A stretch of DNA of 64,000 nucleotides, from positions 14,097,258 through 14,161,257 of the forward strand of contig CM052354.1 of NCBI GenBank assembly GCA_028551475.1, in the 5' to 3' direction. A model generated the notes under the pieces. That model was not told where the DNA came from. It saw nothing but the letters and a program-made list of their open reading frames with translations, and ran no database searches. Shown here one piece after another: positions 57,651-64,000 of this stretch (position 1 is the first letter of the stretch; each line of letters opens with the position of its first letter). This DNA comes from Casuarina equisetifolia. Taxonomy: Eukaryota; Streptophyta; Magnoliopsida; Fagales; Casuarinaceae. Both the position numbers and the translations under genes were made by a program.

Positions 57651-58620
57651 GGAAACTATTAAAGGTACTATTCACACCAAATGCTATAGTTTAAGTGATT
57701 CTTGAGCTACATTTTAGTGATTAGTTTGTGTGTTTTGATGTGAATTTGATTTGATCTTTTATTCTTGGCTTATATCATATGTTATAGACCATTTCATAAG
57801 CTATCATTGAAAGCCCTAGAATCAAAACTTTGGAACTTATTTGGTGTTGATTTTGTGAGATTGATTTGTGATTTTTAGCTATAAAGATAAGTGACTGAAA
57901 TATTGAATTTATATATCATATTTGGAGACTATGGTTGAATATATATGTTATAGAGATAGAAATATATATGTTGTAGACTTTTGTCTTTAACATTATGAGT
58001 AGTTTACTACACATTTCAAGTGCTAGAAGAATTACACATAGTTGAGTTTTAGTGCTGTTCAAACTATACAATATATTTAATACTATGATTGGTTTATATA
58101 TATGTTCTACAAGCTTATCATAAATTTATTAGGAACATCTATGTGTTGATTGTGTGTGCAGTAATATCAAGGTGAAATATTTTTATAAGTTCCCAAAAGC
58201 AACCTAAGAGGGGAGGGGGTGTGAATTAGGTTCCTAATTGATCTCATGCAAGTTACCAAAAGCAAACTAATAAGGGGAGTGTGAATTAGGTTTCTAATTG
58301 GTCTCATAGTTTTCTTCTTGATAAAACTAATTTTTTACAGTTCTAATTAGACCTCCTAGCGTTCAGCAAGCATGCAAAGAATTGTAGGACAAATAATAAT
58401 GAAGTATACAATTATTCCAAGGTTCTAATATGATAAAGTGCGCAACAAAGTTTATATAACACTACCAAGCTAGACATCTAAATAAATACCAGTAATGATC
58501 ACAATGCATAGCTCATGGCTTCATCCAAGTTGTTTATGATAGGTAATATGAATCAACCACTAATAGTTAAGTTGCAACTATATAAGGCTAGAAACAATAA
58601 AAACAGGATCGATGTAGAAA
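57651..58620. other. AT-rich region without genes, containing a 63-bp tandem duplication
   Basis: No domain was recognised in any frame. Near-identical 63-bp units at 58187-58249 and 58250-58309 share AAGTT-CCAAAAGCAA, GTGTGAATTAGGTT and CTAATTG-TCTCAT. Their wording resembles the left end of solo LTR F (AAGAGGAGGGATGAATTAGG), so this could be a decayed LTR edge. Confidence 0.5.
58187..58309. repeat. 63-bp tandem duplication
   Basis: Two units with a few substitutions and small gaps, as described for the surrounding region. Confidence 0.75.
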
Positions 58621-60260
58621 CCAACCGCGTTTGGATATTTAGAGTAATATTTTTAATGACGATTTAATTATATTATTTGTCATAAATTTGACTTATATTT
58701 GTTTTATTATGGACCTAAATATGCAGAAAAGCTCATTGTAACAAAACTGGTCCACTCTACATAAAGCCTTGTTGCGTGAAGAAATCTGGCTCAATACACG
58801 TGAGGCCTGCGCGCTCAAAGCCCAGGTGTTGCAAGGAGTCTGGCCCATTTTAGCTAGACGCAGAACCCTGTTTGTGTGAAAATAAAACAGACGTTTGTGC
58901 ATGTCCAAAGAAATGCTGGAGTGTTCAACGAGTGGAGCAGACGAGTGGTCGTGCGGCAGAAGAAAGACCTGTGAAGAATGCATTCAGCTAGCTGCATGAG
59001 AAATCAATCCAACTTTTCGCCTTCATGTCCAACCGGTGATAAGAAAGTGAGCAAAATGAGCAGACGGGAAGCTACTGATTCAAAGAAGAACGACTTGCAC
59101 AAAAGAGCTAACATTATTTATCAGTTTGCTTTTTTTTACTCTCGTGGCTATTGTGCTTGTTGCTCAATCCTTTAATTGTTTATCTACCGACTGGAATTGC
59201 ATTGCGAATTCTTTGTGTTTTGGATAGATTTGATACAAACCCTAGAGCTGATTGTTGTGATTATTTAGGGGTTTGTTTTTAGATCCTCCCTCCACTCATT
59301 TGAGAAATTTTTTTGGGGGATCTGTAATTTGTAAATTGGTTGATTCTTGTCTTATTGGGTAATCCAAGGGAATTATCATGGTTGTATTTTTCGTTGAAAA
59401 TAAAATGAAACCCTTTAACAGTTTGTCAAAGGAGTTGAGTTAGGTGAGATAGGCCTAATTACTTAAAACATTTGGTGTGATTATGCCTCATTGAGGATAA
59501 CATTTGTTTAAGTGCTGCAATTGTTGACATTTTGTTCATATATTGTGCTTAGCACTTGTGGAACTTGTCACCTTGATGATTGGGTTTTTAATTTCATGTA
59601 TTCTTAATATTTTTTAAGGCATCTCGATACTATTATTTGAATATGTATTATCTAGATTACAATACTAACATGATTAATAACAAGATATAAATCTGTACAA
59701 AACAGTACATTAATGAAAATAGTTAGATTAATCAGAGAACCTAATTTACCCTTAGTTGCCTTTGGGAACTTTCATACGGGAAGTCTTTTATTGAGCCAAT
59801 AGCAATGTAAGTGAATTGATTTTCTACTCTAAGGGCATAGAAACTTTTTTGGAATGAAACACAACTAGATATCAATCGGCAGGAGAGACAAAACCAAATA
59901 TTACAAGATTTAGGGCAGATTCTCACGGTAGTATAAAAAGAGATACATGGATTTCTAATCATAAAATGAAAATCATATTAATTTAAGTGATTAGGCCTAT
60001 CTTGCCTACCTCATCTCCTTTAGCAAACTGCTAAAAGGTTCCCTTAACCTCACAATTACAGCCCATAATCTCATAGACGTACTATCAGAAAAACAAGAAA
60101 TATAATTTGTGCTTTTAGTCATCTATGGGCGATTGAATACAATCAATTGCTACCCAATAGAGTACAAATTGGGAAACCCCAAAAGAATACAATCGTTGAT
60201 CACCCAGGGTTTTATACACTCACTACCAAGAGGATAATCTTATATGTTCAAAGAAGGTAA
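58621..60260. other. Unassigned repeat-like region ending in an inverted repeat
   Basis: The first 600 bp (58621-59219) read like LTR sequence (TTTAATTATATT, then a GCCCA-rich middle), but no partner copy is clear in this window. An imperfect inverted repeat with arms 59220-59478 and 59985-60245 follows. No coding domain is recognisable. Confidence 0.5.
59220..60245. repeat. Imperfect inverted repeat, arms about 260 bp, loop about 500 bp
   Basis: The left arm has CTATTGGG-TA (59340), ACCCTTTAACAGTTTG and GAGATAGGCCTAATTACTTAAA (59455). The right arm, read in reverse complement, has TATTGGGTAG, ACCTTTTAGCAGTTTGC and AAGATAGGCCTAATCACTTAAA. Similarity is best close to the loop and fades outwards. 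Confidence 0.75.
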
Positions 60261-63200
60261 CATTCTGGCTGCCAGCTTGGCTACTTATGGCCACTCCATA
60301 ACGGGACAGTAGGTATATGATCAGCTTGGTTTCTTACAATAATTGTGCTTGCAACCATGTAGGGATGATCAGTCGGGTTTGAAGCATTATCGGACATCAT
60401 AATTATTTTTAATTTTGCTAGCACTCCATGCCTTTAAAAGTAAGATGGGCAAGGTATGTACCTTGACCCAAATGAAATATAAAACCAAATACATGGAAAC
60501 CACACATAACAAAGCAAAGCTCTATAGATAGATATAAGGAAAAACATGATAAAACAAAGAAATGCCGAACCTTATTATGATGATGAATAAAATTTTTGGG
60601 AAATTGTCCCTGTTTGAAAAGAGAGAAAAAAAAAAATAAAAATGAAGAACTTGTGGGCACACTCCCCAAGGTGAAAAGTTCCATTTAGAATTTTGGATTT
60701 TTTTTTATCATGATTAAGTTCGAGGTCTCTTCTTTAAATTTCAAAACCTTATAAAAGGAATCTAAAATTAAAACTAAGTAATTCAAATTTCAAAAATGGC
60801 TATGAAATTCGAATTAAGAACTACATTTCTTCATTGTTGATTATAGACGTTTGAAATGGGGTCAAATCCAAGAATACTCTGTATTTTGTTAAAAATGGTT
60901 AATTATCAAAGGGAGTAGATCAAGAACATCGTAGAAAAAGTATATTTCCTAGCTTAAGGCTGATGCTAGCCCACAGAATGGGCTTCATTGATTTTGCCCC
61001 AATTAGATTCCCGACCCATTATTAAAGCCCGAAGATCAGGAAGCCCTCCAGTACCTCTGTAGGGTTCTGTGCAGAAATTGGAGCTTTTATAGACCTAGTG
61101 GGAGATTCAATAAGAAAAAAGAAGATGAACAGCCCTCATTATTTCGGTGTCAATTTTCCAATGGTTGAAACAGTTTGTGAAGTGGAATTAGGGTAAATTA
61201 CTAAAACCGAAATATCTCAAATTTCCTGTCTTCTTTTGGTTGGTCCTTTCCTTCAATTTTTAGTCATTACCTACTTTGCTTGAAAGGATCCAGTAGAAAG
61301 ATGGGGAGGACAGAAGAGATAAAAAGGAAATCTCTTTAGTCGCTAACCCACATAAAAAAGACGGTGATATTGACTATAGCTTCATCCAACTTTCTTCCGT
61401 TTTGAATGTTTCTAAAATGACACAAGTAACCGAAAATGACGACAAGTCTTCACTCAGGGACCCTCTCGATCGAAGTTGTGAAGTTGTAGTACGAAACTAC
61501 GTTATTGTTTCGCCCCGAACCGTACCAATAAAAAAAAAAAACAAAAAACAAAGGGGCCGGTGTGACTTATTTTTCCAAAAGTCTACAGAGAAAACATTCC
61601 TCCTCCTCCTCCTCGTTAGTGCGGTCGGTGTGAAAGTGGGACACTTTTTTCCACAAACATTTAGTTACATCCGACCCGGTAGGTCAGGTCAAAACACGGA
61701 GTCCTAGCGTCATACGTGTCCGACAACGGGTGGTGCATCTTTGCTGCAACGCGGCTCGAGGTGTCACGCATGTTGGAATTCCGAGTAGACGTGTCATAAA
61801 TCTAAAGGCCAAGTGCCCGGCGGCAAATTTTGTTGCTGTCGGCGTCTACCGTCAAGGAAATATCTTGCCTTCTGGTCTTTTTGTCTTAAAAGAGCCTGTC
61901 AATCTGTCAATTCACATCAATTAAGTATAAAAGGAACGTCCATGTGTTTGATGCGTTCTGGTCTTTTTTAAGGCCTGAATTGTAAGTGGCCTGAACGGAA
62001 AGGGACAGAGAGACGACTAGGGAATACATGTTTATCGGACAATCCGAAGTCCTAACGTGGAATAAGTCCACGCGTATTGTTACAAACTCTAGTTAAAATG
62101 ACTTAAAATGAAAAAAAAAAAAAAAGAATTAGGAACCATTGGCATCAAATCATCTAGAATGGATCAAGATCCTATATCCAGTCCTCACTTTCAACTAAAG
62201 AAATAAAGATCCGGCCGGCCAGAGGAGAAAGATGATTCTTTGTCCGTAACCACCATCTTTTTTTTTTTTTTTTTAAATCTTCTTCTTTTTTATTTCTTTT
62301 AATCATATGCTACATTACCTTAAAATAAAGTTAGTTTAAGAATTAAAGTATTTTTATTTTATTTTAAAAGTTTTATTTTTTATGTAAAATTTTTATATTA
62401 CATGTATTTTCCCATGTTACAAATGTCACTAAGCTTAAAATGGATAGAATAAAATCAAATTAAATTTTAATATCATATAAAAATCTATATATAAAAATCA
62501 AAAGTTAATTTAGAGGTCGAAGGATTTTTTATTTGTTTAAACTTTATTTTATAAATTTTATTTTTTTATATAAGATTTTTCATCTCAAGCTAGTTAATGA
62601 AGAGAATAATTTAAACATTGAAGAGCTTAACATTATTAAGACAAAGAAATCTTCCTACAATAAGAAAGATAATCATGTTAAGTCACATCATAAAGTTAGA
62701 ATCCACTTAAAACCTTAAAACTTAATTACTACTTTTGATAAAATTTTTAAAAATTATATATAAACTAAAATAGTTGAACTTTACTCTAACTAGCATAATG
62801 AGTTTTGTTTTAATGGAGTCTTGGCAGTTAAACCATTTATCTTATTTAAAGCAAATGAGCGTGTTATGTTAGAATAAATTGCATAACTTTCAATATGTTG
62901 GGTTTAAAATTCTTTTGATTATATTTTTTATTGAACTTGAGCATATCTTAGAAGGAGGAGCTGCTTTCCAGTTTAATTCAAACGAAGTTTTGTGATGTTT
63001 TGATTCATTAAAAAAAGAAAAAAAAATGAAAACATGAAAAAGACAAAAAAGAATCGCATACCTTATGCCCAAATCTTTAGGCTTCCTACGAAGATGCGAT
63101 AGCGATATGGTTGTGATTGCGTCAACATAGCCTTCCTATAAAGTAGTGTTTTATGCCACATGCTATGTTGAAAGTCCAGTGAGTTTGAATGACTCGTATT

Positions 63201-64000
63201 TTAAGTAAAATGGGTCCATTCCCTGCGCTGGTTGTTCTGCTTAAATTCATTATTTTAGATTTTGCCGTTGTCTTTTTCCCAAGTCTTGTTATTTATTTAT
63301 GTGCAAAGAAAGCTTGCCTAAGAATCAAACCAAGAAGGTAAGGATAAGGACAATAATATTTTAAGTAATCTATGACGCAAGACCGTATCTTGCGAAGTCT
63401 CTCTATCTAAACGAAGTAATTAGCGGTACGGTAAGGAGCATTGGCTTAGTTATCGAATCATTTGAATTAATCTAATCGTTAATAAAATAATAATAATATC
63501 TACGTCTTCATCTGTAATGGGCGGCCAACTTGGAAGTAAGAAAAATACCCACCTGAGGTGATTTCAACGGGAAACTAACGAAACATTCTCCAAAAAGAGC
63601 AAGATTTTCAAAACCTGTCTGTGAATTAGCAAGGAAACTGTTTATGTTCAAAAACACTTACTTCAACTGACATCTTCGTTGACTTTATATGTTGCCGGAG
63701 GATTTAGGGCCTCTTATAAATCCATAAAAATCTAAAATAGAATTGCAAAGCCACAATTGTTATATTATAAATCTGTTATGGTTCTAAAGATAATTGAATC
63801 TGTCATGCTAACAGGCTTAAGTCTTTTAACTCAATAGTTGAGTTTAGGTCTTTTAGCTCAATAGTTGGGTTTGTTAAAAAATCATGGTGCCTCCGAAAGA
63901 CCATGTCATCAGCCATCAAGTAAAAATCAATTATCAGGAACATGTGTCATCATTGAGTTGATAACTAGTTATACAGGTGCCTTGATTGTTTATTTTTCAT
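60261..64000. other. Unassigned intergenic sequence
   Basis: No supported gene on either strand. The plus-strand open frame at 61402-61707 and its neighbour at 61730-61924 match nothing known to me. GTATAAAAGG at 61926-61935 is a good TATA-box match, and a GACGTGTC element lies at about 61788, but no gene start is seen downstream within the window. Long A or T tracts are at about 61531, 62110 and 62260. The right end is AT-rich. Confidence 0.45.

Noticed and set aside
61402..61924. Two short plus-strand open frames near a TATA-like sequence
   Set aside because: The TATA match at 61926 lies downstream of both frames, and neither contains a recognisable domain.

Overview
This looks like about 64 kb of AT-rich nuclear DNA from a eudicot plant. 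The evidence is a split gene with GT-AG introns encoding a plant-type CID protein (PAM2 motif plus two RRMs), followed by a dense nest of plant LTR retrotransposons with tRNA-iMet or tRNA-Asp primer sites. The species cannot be named from the sequence. No bacterial, organellar or viral gene is visible.

Layout. (1) 728-6675, minus strand: the only host gene I can support, a ten-exon CID8-13-type RNA-binding protein whose 300-residue frame stays open across every splice junction. (2) 8722-34612: an old Ty1/copia element (A, plus strand) opened by three insertions. These are solo LTR I (9947-11467), solo LTR J (15013-16589) and the Sirevirus-like copia element B (16752-32606, minus strand). B is itself opened in its gag by element C (23692-30545), a rearranged Athila-type Ty3/gypsy element that forms a near-palindrome of two LTRs facing each other. 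(3) 34640-35235: an antisense copia RNase H fragment. (4) about 35400-52330: a second, very decayed copia element (G, plus strand), opened by three Sirevirus-like solo LTRs: E (35542-39075, with a solo Athila-type LTR K inside), H (39618-47890, with the gypsy element D at 40577-47075 inside) and F (50453-52172). (5) 54560-57650: a decayed L1-type LINE with a DUF4283-like first ORF. (6) 57650-64000: mostly unassigned, with a tandem duplication and a 0.25-kb inverted repeat.

The boundaries are well supported. Most insertions are bracketed by 5-bp direct repeats, and removing them rejoins the host element's protein domain (B gag across C, A reverse transcriptase across B and J, G zinc knuckle across E, G RNase H across F). 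This gives a relative order of events: A and G oldest, then the Sirevirus-like insertions, then C, D and K.

The most unusual object is element C. Two near-identical 1.83-kb LTRs, each followed by its own tRNA-Asp primer site, point at each other across a deleted gag. The whole unit is flanked by a perfect ATCAT target duplication, although one outer end is not an LTR terminus. I found no convincing new protein system; the interest lies in retroelement rearrangement and the layered insertion record.
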